From Paenibacillus mendelii (lineage in GTDB: Bacteria; Bacillota; Bacilli; Paenibacillales; Paenibacillaceae): 64,000 nucleotides of DNA. A program made the position numbers and the translations under genes. The DNA lies in NCBI RefSeq assembly GCF_024498075.1, contig NZ_JANHOF010000001.1, positions 992,001-1,056,000 on the forward strand, written 5' to 3'. The notes beneath the pieces were generated by a model. That model searched no databases, was not told the origin of the DNA, and saw only the letters and a program-made list of their open reading frames with translations. How positions within the stretch are numbered: position 1 is the stretch's first letter; every line of letters starts with the position of its first letter. Of this stretch, positions 43,997-52,094 are shown piece after piece.

Positions 43997-45076
43997 CTAT
44001 ATCACTTCAAGGCCGTACGCATCAGGAAGCGCCGGATGGGCTTGATGCGGCTCCGACTGATACCAGAACGCGACAGACGCGATATCGTCCTGCAGCGGCA
44101 GATACTTACCGTGTGAACGCCATCCGAGAGCCTGTACCGTTACTCGAAGATCGGCTTCAAACCGGATCGGATCCATAATGTGCCACCGGTACATACCGAA
44201 TCGCTGATTCGCTTTGTATAGACCGTCGGGTTTGATATGCTGGTGCATCCCAAGGAATGGCGTCGAATACGTAACATATTGGCCGTTCATATCCCAGTTC
44301 CAAGCTCCGCCGAAATAATCCTCCGTACCTGTTCCGCAGATCGTAGGGAACTCGCCATCCCCATCCATGAAAAATTTCACTTCGCCCTCGCCAAACCAAT
44401 TATTGCTGTTTACCTGCCAAGCCAGGTAAGTGCCCACATAATGTCCTTTACCTTGAATGCCATCCACAATCGTATGAACATCCTTGTATTGAAGCGGATT
44501 GCTGCGGCGCCATTGGGCATGGAAATAGGCCATATCGCCCGGCACTTCAGTCAGTGTATAGTCAATTTGATAATAGAGTACGTGGTTATGATCGCTGACA
44601 TTGTCCATTACGATTTTGGCCTTTTGACGAAATGGCATCTCCCAGTAGCTGTTGAAGCCATTCGCTGGATTCACCGATACCGGCAGTGAGTTGACCAAGC
44701 TCCGCTCGCACCATCCGTTGCAGAAGAAGTCGCCTACCGGTACGCGGACAGATGGCGTTTCTTCATCATCCCAATAGATGTTCAGAATCAGATGGCGCCA
44801 GGATTCCACCGGGCATGTCAGCCAGATGTGCTGAATGACGCCGGGACCGTCCATTTCCGCCATGGTGAAGGAGGTGTTAGCCGGCACAATAACCGAAGGC
44901 GATATTTTCCAGCCTTGACCGAGATTTCCGGAAGCAGCCAAGCCTGTCCCTTCGGTGGCCATGCCTCCCTTTCCCTTCTCGCCTGTAAAATTCTCCGGCG
45001 TTATTGAACGCGTCTTCGCATTGGATAGTCTCGCTAAATTACCAAGTCCCATTCCTAGTCCGTTAAAAGCCGTCAT
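43997..45076 (-). CDS. DUF2961 / GH172-type glycoside hydrolase family protein
   Basis: Cytoplasmic DUF2961 protein, 359 residues with no signal peptide. The family is now linked to GH172, which includes difructose-anhydride and alpha-fructofuranoside enzymes and D-arabinofuranosidases. Two conserved acidic motifs are visible: GEGEVKFFMDGD (about residue 230) and GTGTEDYFGGAWN (about residue 250); their Glu residues are the likely catalytic pair. HIWLTCP and EMPFRQKAKI are also typical. ATG at 45076 follows GGGAGG. It is divergent from an AraC regulator whose probable sites overlap its promoter. The substrate is unknown. Confidence 0.88.
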   Translation of the reverse strand: MTAFNGLGMGLGNLARLSNAKTRSITPENFTGEKGKGGMATEGTGLAASGNLGQGWKISPSVIVPANTSFTMAEMDGPGVIQHIWLTCPVESWRHLILNIYWDDEETPSVRVPVGDFFCNGWCERSLVNSLPVSVNPANGFNSYWEMPFRQKAKIVMDNVSDHNHVLYYQIDYTLTEVPGDMAYFHAQWRRSNPLQYKDVHTIVDGIQGKGHYVGTYLAWQVNSNNWFGEGEVKFFMDGDGEFPTICGTGTEDYFGGAWNWDMNGQYVTYSTPFLGMHQHIKPDGLYKANQRFGMYRWHIMDPIRFEADLRVTVQALGWRSHGKYLPLQDDIASVAFWYQSEPHQAHPALPDAYGLEVI

Positions 45077-45114
45077 CTTGTAACCTCCCGCTTGTGGTAG
45101 TCCTTCCTGTAGCC

Positions 45115-45178
45115 AGTATAGAGGGTTTCGGTTTGTTTGGATTTAGCAATCGTTTAGATTAATTTAGCAAAAGTTCAC
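45115..45178 (-). promoter_or_regulatory. DUF2961 promoter with tandem AraC-type half-sites
   Basis: A TATACT -10 (minus strand) lies at 45115-45120. Two direct repeats, ATTTAGCAATCGTTTAG (45141-45157) and ATTTAGCAAAAGTTCAC (45162-45178), match at 13 of 17 positions and are 21 bases apart. The nearer one overlaps the -35 position, which is itself poor (AATCCA). This geometry is that of AraC-type activator sites. Confidence 0.6.
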
Positions 45179-45335
45179 TTTTTTCTAGACCTTTTCCCGA
45201 TTCGTTTCTCCATTGTTCTTTATTTTCTCTGGTTATGCGAATACAATGAAGCCATACGGCATCAAAAACTCATTTATCAATTCTTATTGTATGCCCCGCC
45301 GATGTTCAATGTTGTCACCTGTTTGGAGAAGAGGG

Positions 45336-46217
45336 ATGAAATTGCTGCAGCATTTATCGCCTTACGTTCGCGTTGCAATGGATCACTGGTTACCCTTGAA
45401 CGCCTATATACCCGAGAGAGTTATTTGGGATTATGAACTTTTATTCGTGAAGCACGGCGAATTGGAAGTGACGGTCGAAGATACCCTGTACAATGGCACA
45501 ACAGGAGATGTGTTTCTCTTCAAGCCGAAGCAGCGCCATTCGATCCGTGTCGTAGGGCAGGCGCCTGTCGAGCAGCCCCATGTCCATTTTGATTTAATCG
45601 AAGACTCCGACAGTCCATTTATTCCGGTATCCTTCAAGCCCGCTTCAGAGATGGATGAAACCGAGTTAGCGTGGTTTCGCCAGGACTTGTTATCGGGTCC
45701 TGAGCTGCTGCTGCCAAGTCGTATTCGGCTTCGCTCACCCAAGGTTTTCGAGAAGCTGCTCTTTACTATCATCCAAGAATTTCGGGCACGCGCCCCCTTC
45801 GCGGAGCTGCGGTTGAAAGGACTCATGCTCGATCTGCTCGTTACCTTGATCCGCGATTCGCATTGGCAGATACGCTATGATGAGCCCGATCGCGTAACGC
45901 AGCTAACGAGTATGAAGGATTATTTGAACCGGCATTCGGATCGTACAGTTACGCTGGATGAAATGTCAGCCCATTTTCATATGAACAAAAGGTATCTGAT
46001 TGGGCTATTTCGTCAAGCCTTCGAACAAACCCCGATTCAGTACCATCAACAAATGCGCATGGAGCAAGCCAAAAACCTGTTGAAATTCACGCAGCTGTCG
46101 ATGCAGGAAATGTCTGAAGCGCTTGGATATCCTAATCTCCATACGTTCAGTCGTGCTTTTAAAAATAACTCCGGCTGCAGTCCTACCGCTTACCGCAATG
46201 CATTCCGCCACTCATGA
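45336..46217 (+). CDS. AraC-family transcriptional regulator
   Basis: Regulator with an N-terminal cupin-like sensing domain (DVFLFKPKQRHSIRV; about residues 1-140). The C-terminal double HTH of about 100 residues includes VTLDEMSAHFHMNKRYLIGL and MSEALGYPNLHTFSRAFKN. The ATG at 45336 follows GGAG with 7 bases; the frame opens earlier (45213) without support. Length 293 residues. It is divergent from the DUF2961 gene and likely activates it through the tandem repeats in the shared region. Confidence 0.92.
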   Translation: MKLLQHLSPYVRVAMDHWLPLNAYIPERVIWDYELLFVKHGELEVTVEDTLYNGTTGDVFLFKPKQRHSIRVVGQAPVEQPHVHFDLIEDSDSPFIPVSFKPASEMDETELAWFRQDLLSGPELLLPSRIRLRSPKVFEKLLFTIIQEFRARAPFAELRLKGLMLDLLVTLIRDSHWQIRYDEPDRVTQLTSMKDYLNRHSDRTVTLDEMSAHFHMNKRYLIGLFRQAFEQTPIQYHQQMRMEQAKNLLKFTQLSMQEMSEALGYPNLHTFSRAFKNNSGCSPTAYRNAFRHS

Positions 46218-46303
46218 GAACGCCTTCAAATAACCGAACGCCCAGCCCCTCCCCCGCATAGGATGTAGGACCATTCCTATAGGTACGAGAGGGTGTTTCC
46301 CAA

Positions 46304-47722
46304 GTGGACATTCAGCTTACTGCGCTGCACTGGGTTTATCTGGCATTCATTGTGTTTATCATGTCGCTTCTCATTAAACGCAGGGATACGTCACTCATTT
46401 GTGTGGTCGGAATTTTTGCGCTTGGCTTGCTTGCGACGGAAAGCCTCAGCGGGTCGGTCAGCGGCGTGTTCAACAGCTTTATTTATGCAACCAAAGAGTT
46501 GATCGGAACCATCTTCATCATCTCCATCATTGTAGCCATGAGCCGGATCCTCATCATTACCGGCGTAAACGAAATGATGGTAGCTCCCCTCACACGATTT
46601 ATCCGGACGCCGGCGCTCGCTTTCTGGGGAATCGGAATTATTATGATGGTCACCTCATGGTTTTTCTGGCCTTCACCGGGGGTTGCCCTGATCGGAGCGG
46701 TTCTGCTTCCGGTAGCGGTCCGCGTCGGCCTCCCGGCGTTAGGTGCGGCGATGGCAATGAACCTGTTCGGTCACGGCATTGCCTTATCCGGCGATTATAT
46801 TATCCAAGGTGCGCCGAAGCTGACTGCTGATGCGGCTGGGTTGCCCGTTACCGATGTCATGCAGGCCAGTATTCCACTTGTTATCGTTATGGGGCTTGTG
46901 ACCACGGTCACCGCGTTCTGGATGATGAGGCGGGATATGCGCAGAGGGACATGGAGGAACGGTCTGGTTAAACTGGGACCTGGCGGCGGAGCGGAAAGCG
47001 ACCCGACCCGCACCGACCCTTCCGTCCAAGTCCAGCTGCCGCTGCAATTGAAGCGATGGCTTGCTGTAATCGTCCCGGTGCTGTTTGCCGCCGATGTTAT
47101 CGCCATGTTCGTGCTCGATTTGCAGGGCGGCGATGCAACGGCCCTAATTGGCGGCACGGCAGTGCTCATTTTAATTGCCATCACAATGATTGCACATCGC
47201 AATCGCGGGCTTGAACAAACAACTGTTTATTTAATTGAAGGATTTCAGTTCGGGTTTAAAGTGTTCGGTCCTGTCATTCCGATCGCCGCTTTCTTCTATC
47301 TGGGTGACGCGGCTTTCACGGAGCTGTTTGGCAAGTCGCTCCCTGATGGTTCCCATGGGATCGTGAATGATCTAGGGGTCGCGTTAGCTAACCATGTTCC
47401 GCTTAACGAAGCAATAGGCGCAATTACACTGACCGTAACAGGTGCGATCACAGGTCTCGACGGCTCCGGCTTCTCCGGTATTTCATTAGCAGGCTCGATC
47501 GCTCAGCTGTTCTCCTCCGCTATCGGAACCGGTGCCGATACGTTGACCGCGCTCGGTCAGGTAGCCGCCATTTGGGTTGGCGGCGGAACACTGATTCCCT
47601 GGGCACTCATTCCAGCAGCTGCTATATGCGGCGTCGACCCGTTCGAGCTGGCTCGGCGTAATTTGAAGCCGGTGCTCATCGGTCTGGCTGTGACGACGAT
47701 CGTCGCTATGTTTCTCATTTAG
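46304..47722 (+). CDS. putative multi-pass transporter, family not assigned
   Basis: Integral membrane protein of 472 residues with about 12 hydrophobic segments. It resembles large ion-transporter-superfamily permeases (GntP/CitMHS-like architecture) but I cannot name the family. Features: IAMSRILIITGVNEMMVAP-like segment near residue 80, SWFFWPSPGVALIGAVLLP, AMNLFGHGIALSGDYII, and near the C-terminus LDGSGFSGISLAGSIAQLF. The start is GTG at 46304 with GAGGGTG upstream. It lies 86 bases after the AraC gene, so it may share its regulation and carry a related sugar or acid. Confidence 0.75.
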   Translation: MDIQLTALHWVYLAFIVFIMSLLIKRRDTSLICVVGIFALGLLATESLSGSVSGVFNSFIYATKELIGTIFIISIIVAMSRILIITGVNEMMVAPLTRFIRTPALAFWGIGIIMMVTSWFFWPSPGVALIGAVLLPVAVRVGLPALGAAMAMNLFGHGIALSGDYIIQGAPKLTADAAGLPVTDVMQASIPLVIVMGLVTTVTAFWMMRRDMRRGTWRNGLVKLGPGGGAESDPTRTDPSVQVQLPLQLKRWLAVIVPVLFAADVIAMFVLDLQGGDATALIGGTAVLILIAITMIAHRNRGLEQTTVYLIEGFQFGFKVFGPVIPIAAFFYLGDAAFTELFGKSLPDGSHGIVNDLGVALANHVPLNEAIGAITLTVTGAITGLDGSGFSGISLAGSIAQLFSSAIGTGADTLTALGQVAAIWVGGGTLIPWALIPAAAICGVDPFELARRNLKPVLIGLAVTTIVAMFLI

Positions 47723-47727
47723 AAGGT

Positions 47728-47780
47728 GTAGAAGGCCGCCCCAATTGTCACTCTCAATGACATTTGGGGCGGCCTTCTAC
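47728..47780 (+). terminator. long stem-loop terminator after the permease gene
   Basis: GTAGAAGGCCGCCCCAA pairs perfectly with TTGGGGCGGCCTTCTAC, with an inner GTCA/TGAC pairing, then TTTCTTTCT. Placed between convergent genes. Confidence 0.85.
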
Positions 47781-47832
47781 TTTCTTTCTACCATGCGCTT
47801 ACATCATGGTCAATCGACATAGGCTGGGCTGT

Positions 47833-48729
47833 TTACACCCAACCATAAAAAGAGGCCGCGTTACGCCATAATCGTAATTCCGCGTCTTCCTTCGCGAGCC
47901 CCTTCAGCTCCGCAATCTTATCCACTACTTGTCTTACCATGAGCGGCTTCGTCCGTTCACCGCTAAAGGGGCCTTCAAACGGCCAAGGGCCATCGGTTTC
48001 GGTCATCATCAGCTCAATCGGGTAAGCCCTCACAAGCCGCTGAATCTCAGGCTCATATTCGACATCTGGCGTGATGGAGATGTAATAACCTGCTTTAATC
48101 ATTCGGTCAATCGTGGCAGACGATCCCTTGAACCAGTGAAAATGCGCTTGACGTACGCGATGCTTCTCCAACAGATCAAGCGACTTATCCGCATCCTCAT
48201 AGACAGCATGCAGAACGATTGGCAGCTGCGTGTCAGAAGCAAGCTTGATGAATTTCTCCAGCAGCACTATATAAGGCATCTCGTCAAACGGTCTTCCCGC
48301 CGCTTCCGATTCCGTTCGCGTATAATAGGGCAATCCCACCTCGCCGATGACAAACCGTTCACCGGAAGCGAAGCGGACACGAATCCAGCGAAGCAGCTCT
48401 TCGATCGCGGCTTCGCCTGGCAGCGGCTGCTCGGGATGGAATCCGTATGCAGGCCGTACTCGGCCGGGGAACCGACTTGCCAGCGCTTGATTCGTCCGGG
48501 AGGATTCCAGGTGCATCGATACCGCCACCACACCGGTTATACCGCCAGCGAATGCCTCGGACAACAACGGTTCCCGCTCTTCCTCGGGATATAAATCCAC
48601 ATGCAGATGGGCATCGAACCAGCGCCCCGCCACCGGCTGTGAACGCTTTGATGATGATGCACTGTCCCTGCTTTCAAATCCGCGATTCTGGTTCACGCTG
48701 CCTTCTATATTCCCGTCCTCAGATTTCAC
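47833..48729 (-). CDS. TatD-family metal-dependent hydrolase, last gene of the TPP-riboswitch operon
   Basis: TIM-barrel metallohydrolase of the TatD family. Metal ligands appear intact: HxH in FDAHLHVDLY (about residue 40), Glu in VIGEVGLPYY, His in PIVLHAVYED, His in AHFHWFKG and Asp in TETDGPW. The first about 35 residues are hydrophilic and extra. The start is GTG at 48729, overlapping the stop codon of the ATPase gene (GTGA). Length 298 residues. The coupling to a thiamine-type transporter suggests it acts on a transported pyrimidine or thiamine derivative rather than DNA; that is inference. Confidence 0.87.
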   Translation of the reverse strand: MKSEDGNIEGSVNQNRGFESRDSASSSKRSQPVAGRWFDAHLHVDLYPEEEREPLLSEAFAGGITGVVAVSMHLESSRTNQALASRFPGRVRPAYGFHPEQPLPGEAAIEELLRWIRVRFASGERFVIGEVGLPYYTRTESEAAGRPFDEMPYIVLLEKFIKLASDTQLPIVLHAVYEDADKSLDLLEKHRVRQAHFHWFKGSSATIDRMIKAGYYISITPDVEYEPEIQRLVRAYPIELMMTETDGPWPFEGPFSGERTKPLMVRQVVDKIAELKGLAKEDAELRLWRNAASFYGWV

Positions 48730-49508
48730 GAGTGTCCTCCCTTCGACTCCGCGGGTGTGAGCAGGCTATAAATTTCTCGTTTCAGCTCGTTGAATACCGG
48801 ATCGCTCCAAAGCTGCTCCCCGCGCGGACGCGGGAAAGGCACCATAATCTCGCGAATCACCTTCGCAGGTGCAGTAGAGAGCACGAGGATACGATCGGAT
48901 AGCAGCAGCGCCTCTTCAATACTATGCGTGATGAATAACACGGACCGCCTGTCTTCCTCCCACAGCGAGAGCAACCACGTCTGCATATGCTGCCGGGTTA
49001 ATGCATCGAGCGAACCAAAGGGCTCATCGAGGCACATGAGCGGCTGCGGTGACAGCAGCGCACGCAGGAACGAGACCCTCTGCTGCATGCCTCCTGACAG
49101 TGCATGTGGATAGGAATCCGCATCCCTCTCCAGCCCGATTCGCGCTAACCATTGGCGTGCAGATTGCCGGGCCTCCATCCGGTCGATACCGGCAATCTCG
49201 AGGGCCATCTCAATATTCCCTGCAACCGACAACCATGGCAGGAGCGAGGCATGCTGCGGCATGTATGAAATCAGACCGCGTTCTAACGGAGCAATTCGCC
49301 GACTGCCGATACGGATCTCGCCCGCATTCGCCTTCTCAAGACCGCCGATCAGATGAAAGAGCGTCGATTTGCCGCTGCCCGAAGGGCCGATAAGCGAGAC
49401 GAATTCACCTTCCTTGACATGAAAGGATACATCGTCCAGAACAGCCTTCGAGGTGCGCCCGGACGCAAACGTCTTTGATACACCAACTACATCCAGAGCA
49501 TGCGTCAT
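48726..49508 (-). CDS. ABC transporter ATP-binding protein (thiamine precursor uptake)
   Basis: ATPase of a nitrate/sulfonate/thiamine-precursor type importer. Walker A GPSGSGKST, signature ALSGGMQQRVSFLRALLS, and Walker B MCLDEPFGSLDALTR are present. The ATG at 49508 overlaps the permease stop codon (ATGA). An open frame to 49541 is not needed. Length 260 residues. It is the fourth gene of the riboswitch operon and resembles ThiZ in role. Confidence 0.93.
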   Translation of the reverse strand: MTHALDVVGVSKTFASGRTSKAVLDDVSFHVKEGEFVSLIGPSGSGKSTLFHLIGGLEKANAGEIRIGSRRIAPLERGLISYMPQHASLLPWLSVAGNIEMALEIAGIDRMEARQSARQWLARIGLERDADSYPHALSGGMQQRVSFLRALLSPQPLMCLDEPFGSLDALTRQHMQTWLLSLWEEDRRSVLFITHSIEEALLLSDRILVLSTAPAKVIREIMVPFPRPRGEQLWSDPVFNELKREIYSLLTPAESKGGHS

Positions 49509-50287
49509 CGTCCTGCCTCCTCCTCGCTCCGTACGCGCCACCGGATCATCATTCGCTCTGCAGCTGTGATTAATCCAAACAATAACAAACTAATGGCGAT
49601 GATTGTGACAATACCGACGAATACCCGGCTCGTCTGCCAACCGTTCGAAGCCAATTGAATGAACTTACCAAGTCCCTTATCCGCCGTTGACTCCGCATAG
49701 ATGGCGCTAATGACACTGTAGCTAGCCGCGATTTTCAAGCCGGAGAACAAATAACTGATCGAGCCTGGCAGCTCAAGCCGCCAGAAAAGCTGACCTTTGG
49801 TCGCTCCGATCATCTTCATATAGTTGACAAGTTTTGGATCGGCCTGCGTAAGTCCGGTTAGCATCGCCACCGCAACGGGAAAGAAGCATACAAGCATAAG
49901 CAGCAGCAGCCGGGGCAGCATACCAAAGCCGAACCAGATAACGAATAAGTTGATCAGCACAAAGACGGGAACATTCTGGGTCAGCACGAGCAGTGGATAG
50001 AAGCCTGCCTTTACCCAAGGAACCAGATGCAGCAAAGCGGCGAGCAACAAGCCCGCCGCCGATCCCGCTGCAAACCCAAGCAGCGTAATACCAAGTGTCG
50101 CAGATGCATGCTCGAACAGCCGCGGTGCAACGGACACGAACTCCCTAGCAATGTCAAGCGGCGAGGGAAGGATATACTCCTCAACTCCCATTAGCCTTAC
50201 AGCCGCTTGCCAAATAACGATCAGCGAGGCAAGAACGACAACAGGCGGTCCTGCCTTACGAAGGCTGAACCATCTTCTATTGCCCAT
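49505..50287 (-). CDS. ABC transporter permease (thiamine precursor uptake)
   Basis: Membrane subunit with about six helices and the BPD_transp_1 fold. The cytoplasmic EAA-like loop is MKMIGATKGQLFWRLELPGS. It begins after a short basic N-terminus (MGNRRWFSLRKAG). Length 260 residues. It overlaps the thiamine-binding gene by 11 bases and the ATPase gene by 4, so the transporter genes are tightly coupled. ThiX-like role. Confidence 0.93.
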   Translation of the reverse strand: MGNRRWFSLRKAGPPVVVLASLIVIWQAAVRLMGVEEYILPSPLDIAREFVSVAPRLFEHASATLGITLLGFAAGSAAGLLLAALLHLVPWVKAGFYPLLVLTQNVPVFVLINLFVIWFGFGMLPRLLLLMLVCFFPVAVAMLTGLTQADPKLVNYMKMIGATKGQLFWRLELPGSISYLFSGLKIAASYSVISAIYAESTADKGLGKFIQLASNGWQTSRVFVGIVTIIAISLLLFGLITAAERMMIRWRVRSEEEAGR

Positions 50288-50579
50288 CAGGGTATTTCTC
50301 CAGCAGACGGTCCATCGAAGCCCCGCTTCCCGGATTGTGATACACTTTGATCTGGGAAATAATCGACGGGCAGCCCATCTCAGTCATCGCCTCGTTCATG
50401 CGCTGGACGATGGCAAGCAGCTCACCCAGCTCGCCCTCCATCGTCGTTTCGAGCGGCGCTACCCGGTAGGGCACGCCAGACGCTTTAATGATATCGATGG
50501 CACGGTCAACATAGGGAAGGACGCTTTCGCCTCCGGGGGTATGAGGTATAATTTGAATGCTTAGCAATGTGTTAGCCAT
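50277..50579 (-). CDS. thiamine-binding protein (MTH1187/YqgV family)
   Basis: Small ferredoxin-fold protein of the DUF77/Thiamine_BP family, proposed to bind thiamine or related compounds in the cytoplasm. It contains SIQIIPHTPGGESVLPYVDR and PLETTMEGELGELL. The ATG at 50579 is preferred over one three codons upstream, which touches GAGGAG. Length 100 residues. It lies between the substrate-binding lipoprotein and permease genes. A presence inside the operon suggests a sensing or carrier role. Confidence 0.88.
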   Translation of the reverse strand: MANTLLSIQIIPHTPGGESVLPYVDRAIDIIKASGVPYRVAPLETTMEGELGELLAIVQRMNEAMTEMGCPSIISQIKVYHNPGSGASMDRLLEKYPDGQ

Positions 50580-50651
50580 GTTGTTCATTCTCCTCTCGAA
50601 TTGCTGATCTTCATAGCAGACAATCAGTATTTCCGGTATGACACCAATGGT

Positions 50652-51722
50652 TTATTCCGGCAGAAACTCGTTCGTGAACGCCTTCTCCGCATCCAGCTCT
50701 TTATCCAGCAGCTTGTGCTCAAACATCCACTGTGCGTAGTTTTTCCAAACGTCGAGCTTTTGCTCACCCCACCGCGGCGCATCGTCTTGGTATTTGGGGC
50801 TGAGCCATTTCTGACTGGCACGAACCAGTTCGGGCTTCAGTTCTGGCTCTGCCTTGATGAGTACTTCTGCTGCTTCCTCAGGATGATCGATTGCGAATTG
50901 ATACCCTTCCGCCGAACCTGCTACAAACGCCTGCACAATTTCTTTGTTGCCTGCAATCATCTTTTCGTTAGTCGCCAATACCGGTGTATAATAATCCAGC
51001 TTGTCGCTGTAATCGGTCAAATATACCATGTTCAGCTTATCGCCGCGCAGCTCGGCCTCTACACCCGTCCACGCGTAGAAAATCCAGGCAAAATCGATAT
51101 TCTGCTTAACGGCCGTGAAGAAGTCCACATCCCCTGTACTGACGATCTTAACCTTCTTCGCGTCTGCTTTCTCCTCCTGCATCAGTGAATCAATAACCGC
51201 TTCCTCTGCCGGGGAACCCCAGCCGCCGTACGTCTTCCCTTCAAAATCCTTCGGCGTCTTGATGTTCTTGTCCGCCGGGGAAGCAAAGCCCGAGGTATTA
51301 TGCTGAATGACCGCCGCGAGTGAGACGATTGGAACGCCTTGAATACGCGCCTGCGTAATGCCTTCCTGATAGCTGACGCCGAATTCCGCCGCTCCTGTCG
51401 CGACCATTTTGTCGGCACCGGCTTCACCAGGCTGTATGATCTCGACATCCAGTCCGTGATTTTTGTAAAATCCGTTGTCACGGGCTACATACAGGCCGGT
51501 ATGGTTCGTATTCGGTGACCAGTCGAGCACCACCTTCACTTTCGTCAGCGGTTTAGCCGCCTCCTTATCAGCGGTTTCACCCGTACTGTTCCCGCCAGCA
51601 CCGCTCTCCTTCTCCGGCGCATTCGCTCCATTGTTCGCGCCACAGCCTGTAAGCGCAAGCAGCATGATAACGAGTGCGATCCCCCATTTTGCCAAAGTTG
51701 TGTTTTGTTTGCCGTTCCTCAT
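50652..51722 (-). CDS. ABC transporter substrate-binding lipoprotein (ThiY/NMT1-like)
   Basis: Extracytoplasmic binding protein of the NMT1/THI5-like family that captures the thiamine pyrimidine moiety or a precursor. A lipoprotein signal ends in LALTGC. VVLDWSPNTNHTGLYVARDN and FYKNHGLDVEIIQPGEAGAD are typical of the family, followed by GYGGWGSPAEE-like glycine-rich segments. The ATG at 51722 follows GGAGAGGAG; an open frame to 51761 adds no signal-peptide features. Length 356 residues. First gene after the riboswitch. Confidence 0.93.
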   Translation of the reverse strand: MRNGKQNTTLAKWGIALVIMLLALTGCGANNGANAPEKESGAGGNSTGETADKEAAKPLTKVKVVLDWSPNTNHTGLYVARDNGFYKNHGLDVEIIQPGEAGADKMVATGAAEFGVSYQEGITQARIQGVPIVSLAAVIQHNTSGFASPADKNIKTPKDFEGKTYGGWGSPAEEAVIDSLMQEEKADAKKVKIVSTGDVDFFTAVKQNIDFAWIFYAWTGVEAELRGDKLNMVYLTDYSDKLDYYTPVLATNEKMIAGNKEIVQAFVAGSAEGYQFAIDHPEEAAEVLIKAEPELKPELVRASQKWLSPKYQDDAPRWGEQKLDVWKNYAQWMFEHKLLDKELDAEKAFTNEFLPE

Positions 51723-51787
51723 GATCAACTGCTCCTCTCCGTATTGCTTGGTGAGCGACAACCATTAGACATTACCATGAACCCATA

Positions 51788-51820
51788 AGAAAAAGCGTCC
51801 CCCTGGAATGGAAGACGCTT
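51788..51820 (-). terminator. attenuator terminator of the TPP riboswitch
   Basis: On the minus strand AAGCGTC pairs with GACGCTT, followed by TTTCTT. It sits between the TPP aptamer and the first gene, so it is probably the TPP-dependent terminator. Confidence 0.75.
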
Positions 51821-51885
51821 CGACATTGCTCTCTTGTCCCGCACAGCTTCCTTCCCTTAAAAGGCGAAAGCGGCACGGCTTGACG

Positions 51886-51978
51886 CGCAATTCCTACGCT
51901 GGCATTATCCAGATCAGGTCAGTGGGTCGGGATTCATCGGATCCCCTCTCAGCCGGCCAAACTCCAGCTCCCCGTGTC
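51886..51978 (-). ncRNA. TPP riboswitch aptamer (THI element)
   Basis: On the minus strand the conserved blocks appear in order: GGGGAGC, GGCTGAGAGGGGA-like segment (GCCGGCTGAGAGGGGATCCG), ACCTGATCTGGATAATGCC, and AGCGTAGGAA. These form the thiamine pyrophosphate aptamer. A consensus TATAAT -10 lies just upstream at 52002-52007. High TPP should favour the terminator and shut off the downstream ABC/TatD operon. Confidence 0.95.
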
Positions 51979-52094
51979 ATATTCAGTTTGTCGCAAAACT
52001 TATTATAGCACTTGTCGGGCAAAATACCACTCTTTTATATCCAGAAGGGTTACGCTTCATCCTTCGGCGGGATCGAACAAATCCATTCTAAAGC

